Source: Blastomussa wellsi (lineage: Eukaryota > Cnidaria > Anthozoa > Scleractinia > Plerogyridae). From it: 64,000 bases of DNA. Positions within the stretch are counted from its first letter, which is position 1; each line of letters starts with the position of its first letter. Location of the stretch: NCBI GenBank assembly GCA_947652115.1, contig OX393566.1, positions 22,184,351 through 22,248,350 of the forward strand. The letters are read 5' to 3'. The position numbers and the translations under genes were made by a program. The notes beneath the pieces were generated by a model, which was not told where the DNA came from, made no database searches, and saw only the letters and a program-made list of their open reading frames with translations. Shown here piece after piece: positions 25,608 through 36,600 of the stretch.

Positions 25608-28600
25608 CATTATTATTATATTATTATTATTCTCTCTTTCTGATAGTCTAAGACATTTGTTGAAATGCTGTTTTACAGAATTAAATAAGTTTGTTGGGTT
25701 CCTATGCTCTAGGTGTTCAGTTTTATCGTCGAGGACAACGCCCTTTTTAAAATAGCATCACGAAAATAGCTCTATATGTAAAATAGTTCATATTGTTTGG
25801 CAGGCCAAATTCACACACGCAGTGAAAAACACGTCTCGTACCACTTCCTTCCTGAGCCCGCAAAATGTGTGAGTCCCAGGTTGAATTGCAAAGCCAAGTT
25901 CATTTATCAGCGGTGGTTCCTCCTGATCATGCACCATGACCTTGAACCCAGACGAGTCTCTGAGCGATCCGTAGTACTGATCTTGTTGAACGCTGAGAGA
26001 TAATCTCAGAGCGTAATCCACGCCTGCTCGCTGAACTTTCAGAAGCGGGTGACCTTTCAAACCTGTTAAACAGGAAATTAACTAGTTAAGGAAGCTATGT
26101 TCCAGTACATTAAGCTAATCTTTGTTACAGTGATACTAGTTTAGTTAGATAAATAAACAATTTTGACATTTTTATAAGGTCAAAAGGGAACTACCCTAGA
26201 GTGACGGAGGTTAGGTTTATCTCGAAAGGCAAAGTTAGAAAATTCCTTACTAAAGCTTTTTAAAAGATGCTAAGTATAGACGCGAGGTCATACTGTTTTA
26301 GTTGTTGTTGCCTTTCTTCTCCAATAGACCAAATCCGATATATTAATATTCTAACTTGTCGCCGAGGGAATAAAAGAAAAGATTTTGCATCGAGGCTTAG
26401 GGATGAATTGATAATTTCTTTTGTTTTATTCCCCTAAGCCTCGGCGCCATGTTAGAATTTAATATATCGGAATTGGTCTATTGCGAGCTTGAAACTTTAT
26501 AGTGAAAATTACTTTTTGAAGAATTTTATCTTGTATGTCACAGATTTAGAATCCTGATTTCTGTAACTGGAAGCTGCTGTGAGAAAAAACTTTTCAGCTT
26601 TTCTGCAATGCCGGAAAAATGTTTTCTTATTCGAGGGTTTCACCGTAACGTTCATAGGCGTAAAAATTGAAAGCAATAGCCGTTATCCGTAAGAATGTGA
26701 ACCATAAAAATTACTAGCCTCGAAAGTAATAAACTCAAAATCTCTCGATAAGACTTTAATGTTTCTTGCCTAGTTTGTTTTGGTACCCAGAAAGGCCGAT
26801 ATTTTTAATTCGCTCGGAATTGTCCAGCGAATGTTAGCAGAGTACGGTGACAGACGTTTTCACAGTTTCGATTATTTACTGTATCTTCAATTCGGCGGCT
26901 CTCACGTTTTACGATGATGAAAATCAATGTTTAACTTTTTAAAACAATGGAAATTAATTTTTGACACTTCTGATAATCGTGACAGAAAGAACTAAACCGT
27001 TAGCCGTGAAAAGCCAAAATATTAATCGTTAACAATAAAAGACCACCCCGTTGAGACCCTTTTCTTCAAGTTTTTTAATCGTATTTTGACCTGTGGAATT
27101 ATTGCCTACCACTTGACATCAGAACAATTGAACATCTCATATCAATAAATTTTATCTTAATGAATTTAATGTAATTAAGGATATATTTTTCTAATTAATT
27201 AATGATATATTGTCATGATATTTTATACTTTTTGAGTTTCATTGAGGCTGTTTATTTTTACAAGGAATCCTCGTACTCTGTATAAACTCACCTAATTATT
27301 CAGATCTTGTATTTGTATATTTTTGTTTATTTTAATTTCTAATTTATGTTCAATTTGTATAGTATGTTAAGATCTGTATAATTAAGGTTGAGTAAATAAA
27401 TAAATAAAAGAATACCTTGACCAGTAATAGTAGGTGCTCGTATTTCGTTGAAAATAGCGGCGTCATCTTTGCGCCCTTGTGTCATCTAACTGGTAACTGC
27501 TCTTTTAAACTGATTATCAACGAATACAACACTTGTTTCTCTAAAAAACTCACCCGAGTTAAAGGTATAGCAAAGACCAAACTCAGTAATTACCGCGGTG
27601 AAGTTCTCAGGCCCACACGGCTGCGATTTCCATCGGCACTTTTTGATCATGTGATCAATTCGATGCCCATGAGTTCTCACGAACTGCGCAAAATCGAACG
27701 AATCGTCAAAATCGAAAGACGTGTCGTCGAGCACATCTTCGTCATCGTCGTCGTCGGGTTTTTTCGCCGAGTCCTTTTCTCGGCGACGACGACGAAGATA
27801 GTTCAGGAAGTTCGGGATCGGTGAACGCGCGAACAACACTTCTTCCTTGTTGTCGATGTACTTTTGAGGCGCCAGAATCGACATGACCTGCGGATGACAC
27901 AATAAAAAAGTGAGCGCGGTTTGAAATGCCGGGCGGTATTTAACTCACTGTTATTTTCTCTGCATCTGTAACTTTTTTTTTATCAACGATTGGAGCAGGA
28001 ACGGTGCAGTGGTGATAGCACTCATAGGCGAACGGGCCAGTTATAACGAACGGTGTTCTTCATCCCGGCCAAAGTTACTTTCAGAGAAATGTGTTGAAAC
28101 AGAAGCCCGTTATAAAGAACCCTAGCCTTGAAGTGCAAGCGTATTTATTGGATGCGAGCGACGAATAATCCTTCGCTCACTCGTTGCGGCCGCCATCTTG
28201 GATGAGGAAACGCACAGAAGGCTGTAGCAATTTAAAGTCGATGCCAAAGGAGAGGATGACCTCCTGAGGCCAAATACATGAACAAAGTTATCCAACGCTC
28301 GCAGATCAAAGACACATTTACTGCAGGTTATATATAACGAACACATTTTCTCGGCCCCATGGCACTCCTCGTGACGAAGTTTCGCACTGCTAGGACAGTC
28401 AACTGCGGACTCACTGCGTTTCTTTGCTAAGTTATAGTTGAACATTTGTGTTTCAAAAACTCGGTCAATGTTACGATACCTTGATACCTGTTACGGTGGC
28501 AAACGAGGACACATTGTGGCGGACACGTTGTTGCGAGCACAAATGTTTCCCTGTTTTCTCGAGCGCACAACATTGTTGCGGACGAAAAGAAACATTTTTG

Positions 28601-29295
28601 TCTTCTTTCGTTTGCTCGCGCATGAAAACATCACGAGCAACAACGTGCCCGCAACAACGTGTCGTCGTTTTCGATCGCCTTTAGACTTAACACTCCTATC
28701 CGAAAGAACAAAGGTTGCGTACGAATTTCCTCATGCGATTCAAGATTGTCATGAGACAAACGTGCTATAAAATCAAATTCCCCCATATATTTCTATAAAG
28801 AATATACGGAAACCAGTTTGGAGAATTTGTATCTTGACCCCAAGGCTCAAACTGAAACTATAAGGACAGGCTTTCTGCGTTATATTTTCAAGTTACTTGT
28901 ACTTATACTTCGTTTCTTACCTTTTCGCCAATTGTTCCATTTATTAAGTAATAAGGAAACAAATTAAAGTTGCAAATCGAAACGGCGGGAAATATAATCT
29001 CGTCCAAAAATTCAACTTGAACTGTTGTGGTGATCGGACGATCAAAGTATTTTTGAATACTCTTCTTGCTCTGCAATAACAACATCATAACCGCAAGAAT
29101 TAGAATGATTAGCCAGAAAATACGGCGAATTTTCGGTCCCGGCTCGAATATGAAGCGAAATCCGTGAAGTGTGAGGCTATGCAAGAAGTTTTGCCACAAC
29201 TCGTAAGTTGTCGGGATGTCCTCTTGATCTTCTTCTGTGTCGCTGTTAGTGTCTTTGTATTTCTTCTTCTTCGGCGACTGTTGCGGGCACGCCAT
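22737..29295 (-). CDS. DEG/ENaC (ASIC-like) cation channel, complete
   Basis: Minus-strand exons: 29295-28921, 27887-27554, 26062-25842, 24924-24777, 23956-23900, 23790-23628, 23505-23414, 22870-22737 (TGA). All are GT-AG with matching phases, giving 507 residues. DEG/ENaC subunits form trimeric amiloride-sensitive channels in the plasma membrane. Visible signs: the N-terminal His-Gly gate motif (HG at 44-45), TM1 about 59-74, [10 protein letters not shown] at the end of exon 2, the Cys-rich thumb/palm ([35 protein letters not shown]), [11 protein letters not shown], and TM2 with the GAS filter at 475-477 ([11 protein letters not shown]). Start: ATG at 29295 puts the HG motif where ASICs have it; the frame stays open to another ATG at 29460, adding 55 residues. 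Odd: an Arg-rich then Asp-rich insert at about 157-185. The ligand (protons, peptide) cannot be told from sequence. Confidence 0.88.
22927..23064. mobile_element. MITE with CGGTGTAAAAACCTGT ends
   Basis: TCTCGGTGTAAAAACCTGTGA at the left pairs with TAACAGGTTTTTACACCGAG at the right; about 100 bp between them. It lies just upstream of the acceptor of the last DEG/ENaC exon. Relatives occur at 12127-12235 and 24338-24627. Confidence 0.75.
23293..23366. repeat. (CAGA)n-type repeat
   Basis: AGACAGACAGACAGGCAGAC-type run in the last DEG/ENaC intron; same unit as 19077-19206. Confidence 0.9.
23993..24128. mobile_element. Hairpin MITE (CGATTCCCTCTAT ends)
   Basis: The left arm (CGATTCCCTCTATGAGTCAT, then GCGCGCAGGGAATCATGGTA) is mirrored by the right arm (TACCATGATTCCCTGCGCGC, then ATAGAGGGAATCGA). 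The arms are about 40 bp with a 50 bp loop. It sits about 40 bp upstream of DEG/ENaC exon 5. Confidence 0.8.
24338..24627. mobile_element. GGTGTAAAAATC-family MITE interrupted by a second MITE
   Basis: The outer ends are CTTGGTGTAAAAATCTTTGA and TCTAACAGGTTCTTACACCG. Its inner left part (CACTGACATAAAACAAAGA) matches the family at 22927-23064. The continuity is broken by the fold-back element at 24423-24586, so the inner one inserted later. Confidence 0.7.
24423..24586. mobile_element. Nested fold-back MITE (TTAATCACACGGCGGCCAT ends)
   Basis: Left GGGCCTTAATCACACGGCGG and right GCCGCCGTGTGATTAAGACC are inverted repeats of about 27 bp around a 110 bp core. It lies inside the element at 24338-24627. 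Confidence 0.8.
25028..25178. repeat. Dispersed repeat, inverted copy of 1068-1203
   Basis: Matches the reverse complement of 1068-1203 along most of its length, from TTTCTCGTGACGTC to TTTGTAAACAAGAAATATCG. It lies in the DEG/ENaC intron between exons 3 and 4. Confidence 0.65.
25554..25632. repeat. (ATT)n microsatellite
   Basis: A nearly uninterrupted ATT/TTA run inside a DEG/ENaC intron. Confidence 0.95.
26325..26485. mobile_element. Fold-back MITE (CAATAGACCAAATCCGATAT ends)
   Basis: The left arm CAATAGACCAAATCCGATAT and TTCTAAC...CGCCGAGG pair with the right arm CCTCGGCG...GTTAGAA and ATATCGGAATTGGTCTATTG. Arms are about 60 bp. It lies in the DEG/ENaC intron between exons 2 and 3. Confidence 0.8.
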
Positions 29296-30072
29296 GTTTG
29301 CGAAACTGTATGAGTTTATTAATCCTCGCTGCAATATATCCAACAACGAGGTTTGTTGCGTTTTTACAACCACTACGTATTCGTCAACGATTCTTTTATC
29401 CGCTGTGAAATTCAAGGGATTAAAGCCCCTAGAGTTGAAATAATCTGTATCAATGGGCATCCTTAGCGACCATTATTTACCAACCGTGCCGTTGGGAATT
29501 CCATACCTTCAGCCATTTTCCCTGTGTTCTTGAAGAATTCCCATGGTCGATTTTTCTTCTCAGTTGAAATCTAAGCAGAGCTTGTGTATTTAAATATTCG
29601 GTGTCAACTACTTGAACTGATCTTCAGTTCGCGAATTGTTTCGCTGTAATCGATTTAACTGATGTCAAATATAAACGCAACGACAGTAAACCTCTGCAGT
29701 CAATGGAAGTAGCAACATATCCCAGATGGGTTAGTTTCCGTCAATAAATGAAACTCATCAATTTCATCAATTTGTAAGTGTAAATGCTTCGATAGAGAAA
29801 AGCGAAAACATTGTTCACGACGGTTATTTTGTCCTTTGTTTTTGTCTGAAGATGGCTTGGCACGGTTTCCCACCTGCCTACATTAAACAGTGCTCAATGA
29901 ACCATGCATCGATAAACCATGTTTCTACTGAAACTGGTTTACGATGTACGCTAATGACATAATAACAGGCTGGTACCAGTCATTTTTGTGGAAACAACGT
30001 CTTGCATGAATTGAAGCATGAACTGTATATTGCCTGGGATTTGTTTGTCTTCTTAAGAAACACACTTAACAA

Positions 30073-30303
30073 TTATCCTGCGAAATATCGCCTGATACAT
30101 GGCTTAGGCTTCTTCATTTGCTTTATGATATAGATCTTATACGCCGCGAGTAAAACCACCAAAACACGCACGATCAATAAACTGAAGCAATTTAATTTCG
30201 CTTCTTCTACTTTCATCTCGAACTTAGAAGCTTCTTCGACAATCTCTGCAGCTTGACTCAGAATTTTGTCCGAAATTTCTTTATGGAAAATGTTCGCCGC
30301 CAT
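30073..30303 (-). CDS. Possible small single-pass membrane protein, 76 aa
   Basis: An open frame from ATG at 30303 (context GGGATGGCGGCG, good for a eukaryotic start) to a stop at 30073. The first 40 residues are charged and likely helical, with acidic AEIVEEASKFEMKVEEAK. A hydrophobic stretch follows (NCFSLLIVRVLVVLLAAYKIYI), then a basic tail KQMKKPKPCIRRYF, the layout of a tail-anchored or single-pass protein. It lies 600-800 bp upstream of the DEG/ENaC gene on the same strand. I do not recognise a family, and chance cannot be excluded at this length. Confidence 0.25.
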   Translation of the reverse strand: MAANIFHKEISDKILSQAAEIVEEASKFEMKVEEAKLNCFSLLIVRVLVVLLAAYKIYIIKQMKKPKPCIRRYFAG

Positions 30304-31440
30304 CCCTTGCGAATCTTCACTAGAGTAAAGCTGACGAAAAACAATAAAACACGCTTTTTCTATGTTTTATACTCTGATAAAACATGGCTTTTTGACCAAT
30401 CAGAGCGCGCGCAGAGTCCTATTTATATTATAAAGTAATATAAAACATATAGCAATACAAGTGGGTTTTATGATGACGACTATTTTCATAATGAAATAAT
30501 TACATATGCAAATAATTTCATTACATAATTTGCATTAAGTTTTATATTACTATACATCTGTGCCAAGTTTTTCAAATCTCCTGACATTATTATAAGGTCT
30601 ATATATTCAAATTAGGCCCGTGCAAAAACCTCTATTGAAAAAAGAAACCTCTTCAAATGTGTTAGATGGTGGTTGGTCGTTCATACGATAAGAGAGTGGA
30701 CTTTCTTTAGCGTCTTTGACAGTTCTAGATAGTGAGTCGTTAATCGGGAGAGACTAACTGGTGGCAAAAACATTGTGAAACGAAGTGATTCTACTGGAAT
30801 CCTGCACCAGTCATTGCTTATTGAATTGGGTATAATTTCCATATCACCAAATTTAGTCAATCATTATCTGGCTGGAGCATCGAATTTACATATTGCTACA
30901 AACATTCCGGCTATGAAATTTGGCATTTAATTTGTTTTTCTTTAAGCTAAGTTATTTTTGTAGTTGAAATTTCCATAATTATTTTTACTTTCATATGAAA
31001 CAAACAGTGCATGAAATTCCCTTAAAAAACATAATATGGCCGCCAGATGTGCCATGTTTGTCTAAACCGGCCTTACACTTTTGTCCAGGATTGAACGCAG
31101 GTATTGCTTAATTACTACTTCATATTTGACTGCATTATGTGTTTCAGTGAACTTTTATCAATGAGGACACGTTTTTATGGCATATCTGCGGCTTTATCCG
31201 GGCTAAATATTCCTATCTAGACTTGTCCAGTATTCAGTTTATAAACACTGAATGCATCGAGCAATGATTCACTTAAGGCACAGTTCTCGTATCGAATTCA
31301 CGTTGAACTGATCATGAAGCAATCATTTGAATAAAAAAACAAAAAAAGAAGAATTAAAAATAAACAAACGGGAACAGAATTACCTACGGCACGAAATCGA
31401 ATCAGATTATAGCGCATCGCACAAGAAAGTCTTTGCCACC

Positions 31441-31695
31441 AAATTAAATTTGCTTAACGACACTGCTTCGTTCTCGCTGACATTTTGTTTGCGAACGGCG
31501 ATGAGCTGAATTTAAATTTGCAAAAATTTGGTCGTATCTTTACTTTTTATTCTTGTCAAGCTTTTTTAATTTTCTATTTAGTATTTTTAGGCAAAAAGGA
31601 GACAATGTGTTCCTGTTTTGTTTGTAACTTTCTGACCCCAAAATGCAACCGGTCTAGTTGCCAGTCTAGATGGGAAAATCTAGACGGCAGTCAAT
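31441..31695 (+). repeat. Dispersed 250 bp repeat, second copy
   Basis: Near-identical to 9771-10021 over long runs (see that entry). The match ends at GATGGGAAAATCTAGAC, and the flanks differ, which sets the element boundary on the right. Confidence 0.75.
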
Positions 31696-31707
31696 ATCGA
31701 TTTTAGT

Positions 31708-31925
31708 TTCCAGTCCACGTGAGACACGGCCATAAAATAAAAAATAATATTAAAGAATAGACGAACCTCGACGATGTTCCAAACCGACATTTCAGCTCAT
31801 AGGGAACTCCCAAACGAGATTCAAATACCTCGTGTACGCAGATACCGAAGCGTAACGTATCAACGAATTCAAAACAGAAATGTAAACAAATCCCGAGACT
31901 GCGCAGTAGGGACTTGAAATGGCCT
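31708..31925. mobile_element. TTAA-type MITE, family copy 3 (inverted)
   Basis: The reverse complement matches 11411-11753: AAGGCCATTTCAAG, TGCGCAGTCTCGGGATTTGT, GAATTCGTTGATACGTTAC, TCGTCGAGG and so on. The inner 3' half is shortened, so it is a deleted derivative. Confidence 0.7.
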
Positions 31926-32106
31926 TTATCCATCCGTTGCTTCTGTTGTAATTTGTTGTTATTGAACTGTTCCTTCACTGTTTTAACGTGGTTATTTTTA
32001 TATTTCACTCAAATTTGTGGCTATTATGGTACCCATTTGTTGGCTTAATTCCTTTGAAAGCTCTTAAAGCCACCGTCGAACCTGGTTGATAACGATTGTA
32101 CAATGC

Positions 32107-33097
32107 ATGGACCACAGGCAGCCCAAGCTCACGTTGTGATCAGGATCATATTGCATGAAAGCTGTCATGGCAAAAATATAAGAGTTTTTTTTATTGTATG
32201 GGAATATTTTACAACACCTTTTAGCAAACCGAAATACTGCAAATCTTAAATAAAATTGCCTTGCCTTACTTTCACTGTGTTTTCTTGTCTCAACGCTTAT
32301 TTTGCCGATTCTTGGCCATTTAGGCGAGTTATCGCTTTCTGGGTTCCCCACTACAAAGAAAAGAACAAGGCTGCACACTCCAGTTCGGAACGCCCGACGA
32401 GCCATGCGAAAGATCCCAGCTTAAAATGGTCAAACGGCCTCAAATCCATCGCGAATTCCAAGAAGAGATGTTCTAGTTTCATTTTAACTCAACAACAACT
32501 CAGTCCAGGCTCTGTCATCGATGCCACGCGGCCGTTTGCTTTCAAAAATTCAAAGTAAAAAGCTCTCCATTGTGCTTGTACACGCTCGTCACGACACACG
32601 ACCGTTAAAAAACTCCTTGGTAACCCCGCATTGATAATCGTCCTGAGGGGACCAGGGCAGTAAGATAAAACTTGTTGAGAGCAATTGACGGTGTGGTACT
32701 CCGGCGAGGTATAATTTGTTAATGAGTTTGTTAATGCCGCTTGGCATCGATTACAGAGCCTGGACTGAGTTGTTGTTGAGTTAAAATAAAACTAGAATAT
32801 CTCTTCTTGGAATTCGCGATGGATTTGAGGCCGTTTGACCATTTTTATTTCTTTTCTTTGTAGTGGGGAACCCAGAAAGCGATAACTCGCCTAAATGGCC
32901 AAGAATCGGCAAAATAAGCGTTGAGACAAGAATAAAAACACAGTGAAAGTAAGGTAAGGCAATTTTATTTAAGATTTGCAGTATTTCGGTTTGCTAAAAG
33001 GTGTTGTAAAATATTCCCATAGAAACTCTTATATTTTTGCCATGACAGCTTTTATGCAATATGATCATGATCACAACGTGAGCTTGGGCTGCTTGTG
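32107..33097. mobile_element. Large inverted repeat, about 360-420 bp arms around a 200 bp spacer
   Basis: The left arm (about 32107-32530) and right arm (about 32731-33097) are reverse complements with few mismatches, e.g. CTTGGCCATTTAGGCGAGTT against AACTCGCCTAAATGGCCAAG, and GGAATTCGCGATGGATTTGA in one arm against its complement. The left arm has about 65 extra bp (near 32358-32425) missing from the right arm. No transposase ORF. It is either a large fold-back transposon or a recent inverted duplication. Confidence 0.8.
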
Positions 33098-33199
33098 CAA
33101 GGACGTGCCGAGTTGATGAGAATCTTGCTTGCGAGTGGAGGAGAATTGATTTAATGAAAGCAAAACAATGCCAGTTTAGATCGGTTACACACCACGAAA

Positions 33200-33690
33200 T
33201 GAATCGTGTAAGGTAGACTCCCGGTGGGGGGGGGGGGGGGGGGGAGTGGGACGGGTACTCCCTTAAAGTTTGGATAGGTGTGTGCCGCGAAGGTTCTTTT
33301 CCCTGACCCTATTTAAGGATAAAGTAAACGGAATTTGATACCCTATTTAAGGACGAAACCCGAAGAATTACACCCTTTTCAAGGACAAAACAGAAACTAA
33401 GAAAGGCGTAAACGGGTAAGCTTTTTGTCGTTCCGTAACGTTTTCAGTTTGACAGACCGTTTTTTGTTCGTTTACTTGTTTACGCACTGCAAATTGCAAA
33501 ATACCCAAATGGAATAATTTAGGTGCCCTATCTGAGGATCACACCGTAAAAAATGCCAAAAGAAGCGACAATGATACCCTATTTAAGGAAGGAAAACCTC
33601 GAAAAACCATACCCTATCCCGTGGCACATACCTCTATGACCCATATATGGGAGTGCCCCCTCCCATGGGACTCACGGGGCGGGTAGACTG
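33200..33690. mobile_element. G-tract-ended repeat with ACCCTATTTAAGGA units
   Basis: Starts near ACTCCCGGTGG and a 20 bp poly-G (33226-33245), followed by GAGTGGGACGGGTACTCCC, and ends ATGGGAGTGCCCCCTCCCATG, then ACTCACGGGGCGGG. Inside, the motif ACCCTATTTAAGGA or a variant recurs at least four times. A related stretch lies at about 50800-50990 in the first K2P intron. Confidence 0.6.
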
Positions 33691-36600
33691 AGGTGGTTGT
33701 CTTCGTACGTAATAAAATACATTTTGCTTCAATAGCTCTCCCTCAGTTTCTGTAATCGTCGTTTTACAATTAGTAGATAAGAAACCAATTAAGCATTAAA
33801 AACGATTTAACTGGAGGTTAAATCCGACAATGAAGGCGGGATGAAATGACAGCGTTGTCTGCACATTAATTACGTTTTACTTTTCATTAACAGCACGGTT
33901 TGAAACAAAAGATTAAGACAAAAATCGATCAGCTCCATAATTAAAAAGAATTAGTTACGGCACCCTGACACGATCTATAATTACTAACTATGTTTTAAAT
34001 TAAGCCATTTTAATTTTCATTATTACTACAGAACGACTCGTACACATTTGTGACAAAAACTGCCTTGGCTATATTGTGAAACCAAAGGACAAGTTAATTC
34101 CATACTTGTTTTAGGCAATTTCAAAGGGTAAGAAGTCACACGTTCGAGTGAAGATTCCCTTGTTAGTATATTTTTCACAGACTTTTGTTTTGCTTCCCTT
34201 TTCTTGTATTAATTTATATGCCGGAGATATCGCTTTTTTATCCCATAGTATCAATTACTATTATTTTTCTGAAAAGGCCATTACGAGCTATTCTCTTTCT
34301 TTTATGTCGCAAGATTCGCTCCTGGAAGGGGGTACTCGACTTTTTGAGAGACCATTTGATTTGTTTTCGTTTTAATTTGTTTGCATATTTCTTTCATAAA
34401 TAGTGTCTCCACTTAGAGCACAAAGACGTTTGCTAAACAATTTCGTTCCAGGGCATTAGACGCTTCAACGAAAGGGCATATATCAAGTTTGAAGTCTCAT
34501 TGGTGTTTAATACGGCTTATTGTCCAGACTGGGATATCGGATATAGTGATACGGCGAAATGAAAAAGGCGAAATACTGTGGCGTTCATGCTAGATGCCTG
34601 CATAAAACATGAGGTACGTACAGCAGGGTATTTCAGCTGTAACTTGCTTCTTCTAAAAAGATGCTAGGAAATATCATTCGTGCAAGAGGTCTGACCAATT
34701 ACTTATTTTCAACGGGTCTCATATTTATATGAGCCAGAAATACGAAATCATATTGGTAAGGAAAGGAAAAAATCACCCGAAAGTTAATTTCAACTTTTTT
34801 CTAATTACGTTTTGACCGCGCGTTTGGATCTTTTTCTCTTTTTTCTCTTAACTATCGTCTCATTATTTTTTGTAATGAAATTTTGGCGGTAAAAGGAGTC
34901 ACTAAATTGTTGCACAAACGCCTCGCTGAGTACGGAAAAATTTCAAAGGATCGATACTTTAGCTCAAAGATGAATTGCTTACGATTTGACAATGTAAACA
35001 TCTTAAACATTTCAAATAAAGTTTGCCACGAGAAAAAGAAATCGAGGAATATCAAAATCACATTGTTGGACGTATTTTTATTTGTAGACGGCAAAATTCA
35101 TATAGTCATAAGTAGCCAGCCATATAGATCTGTTCCTTATCTTTTTGAGACTAAGAATTCGTATGCATAATTTATTTGCCAACAAAATATCTCTGCATAA
35201 ATCACGTAAGTTACAGGGACGCGCTAGTGCCACGAAACACGTTAACAGCTGCTTTGTGGATTAGTGTAAGAAACGCTAACGTTGGACAGTTTATCTTCAC
35301 AACGTGTAAATTTAGATAACATTTTCCTTTTTTTATTTCAAAAGGAAGACCGAGTCAGGTATTGATATGTGACAAAGTAAACGAGAGCTTTCGCGGGGAA
35401 TAAGACACGTTCAACACAGTTCATAAATGTGGAAATGATAATGAATGGAACGTAAAGTCGTTTCATCTCCATTTACGATTTTTTGGTGACGAAACAAATC
35501 TAATTTTTAAAAGTAAAATATATACCTGTTAAAAAAGCTCTAGACGCTTTACAGAGCAATCAAAAACGTGAATACGAAATTGCACGTTGTTTTTAGACCT
35601 TATTGCACTGTTATCGTGCATTTTTTTAAAATTATCACTTTCATATTTTCTTCATTGTGCCACAGACAACGAAATATGTCTTTGCTGGTCCTCGGCGAAA
35701 AAACAACAGTGTGTGGCCGTTTCGCAGGGAAGTATTGAAAAGTATAATTGCTGAAAATTTCAAAATGAAATGAGTAAAGTATGAACGTTTTGATTTTAAG
35801 GGAATTGCTGTATATTAAATGAACTCTTGACCAACCACGCAACTAGGTGAATGTTCACACACATCAGCATAAAGGGGAAAATTAATTTCTAGTCTGACAC
35901 GCTTTTTCTCTCATTGTTTATTATTCATTAATAGTTTCTATTCTGCAGCATGTATTTCTCCCCATTGTCGAAGCCTCCCACATAACAATCTTCCAAGATG
36001 GAAGTGTTTTTATTCTCCTTATTGACTGCTAAACATTTCCTCTTATGTATAAATAATTGTACGGAATCCCGACAGTTTACAGTTTGCAACAGACTTGGGG
36101 ATTTTATCTTTTCCTTGTTAAATGTTTGCTTCACAATTTTTTTTTCCATTGCAAGGGAAATATCAATGCATGCCATGATGTATTGTTTGATTTTTTTTAT
36201 CAGACTGATTCAATAAAAGAACTATTAGTAGATAAGAATGTTTTAAAGAAGAAATTATTACTGAGATCAGCAGAGATGAAGCACTCTAGAACCACAAATC
36301 CTACAGAGAAGTCAGATCAAAGAGTATGGAGACATTGTGGTGTATCCACGGTTACTCAAAAGTCATTCTTTAAGGGGGCGCAGTGGGAAGGCAAAATATA
36401 CAGAAAACACTTTAAAAACCAAGACATCACATGTAATGTGTATAACTTAAAATGAAAAGTTAAAAAAATCCATTTTGAAAACTTAGCTTTTAAAACAAAA
36501 TAGTTGAAAAAATGTTTTAACGGAACAACAAAAGACCTCATGTCTTTTAGTTTTTATCGTCAGAAATGTTTAGTGGAACAAAAAAGAAACCGAGGCTTAA

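Noticed and set aside
34852..35170. Two overlapping opposite-strand frames of 80-95 codons
   Set aside because: AT-rich low-complexity translation without motif or splice context.
36204..36455. Frame after a good TTTTTTATCAG acceptor, lysine rich
   Set aside because: No donor, no partner exon, no known domain and AT-biased composition; kept out as a gene.
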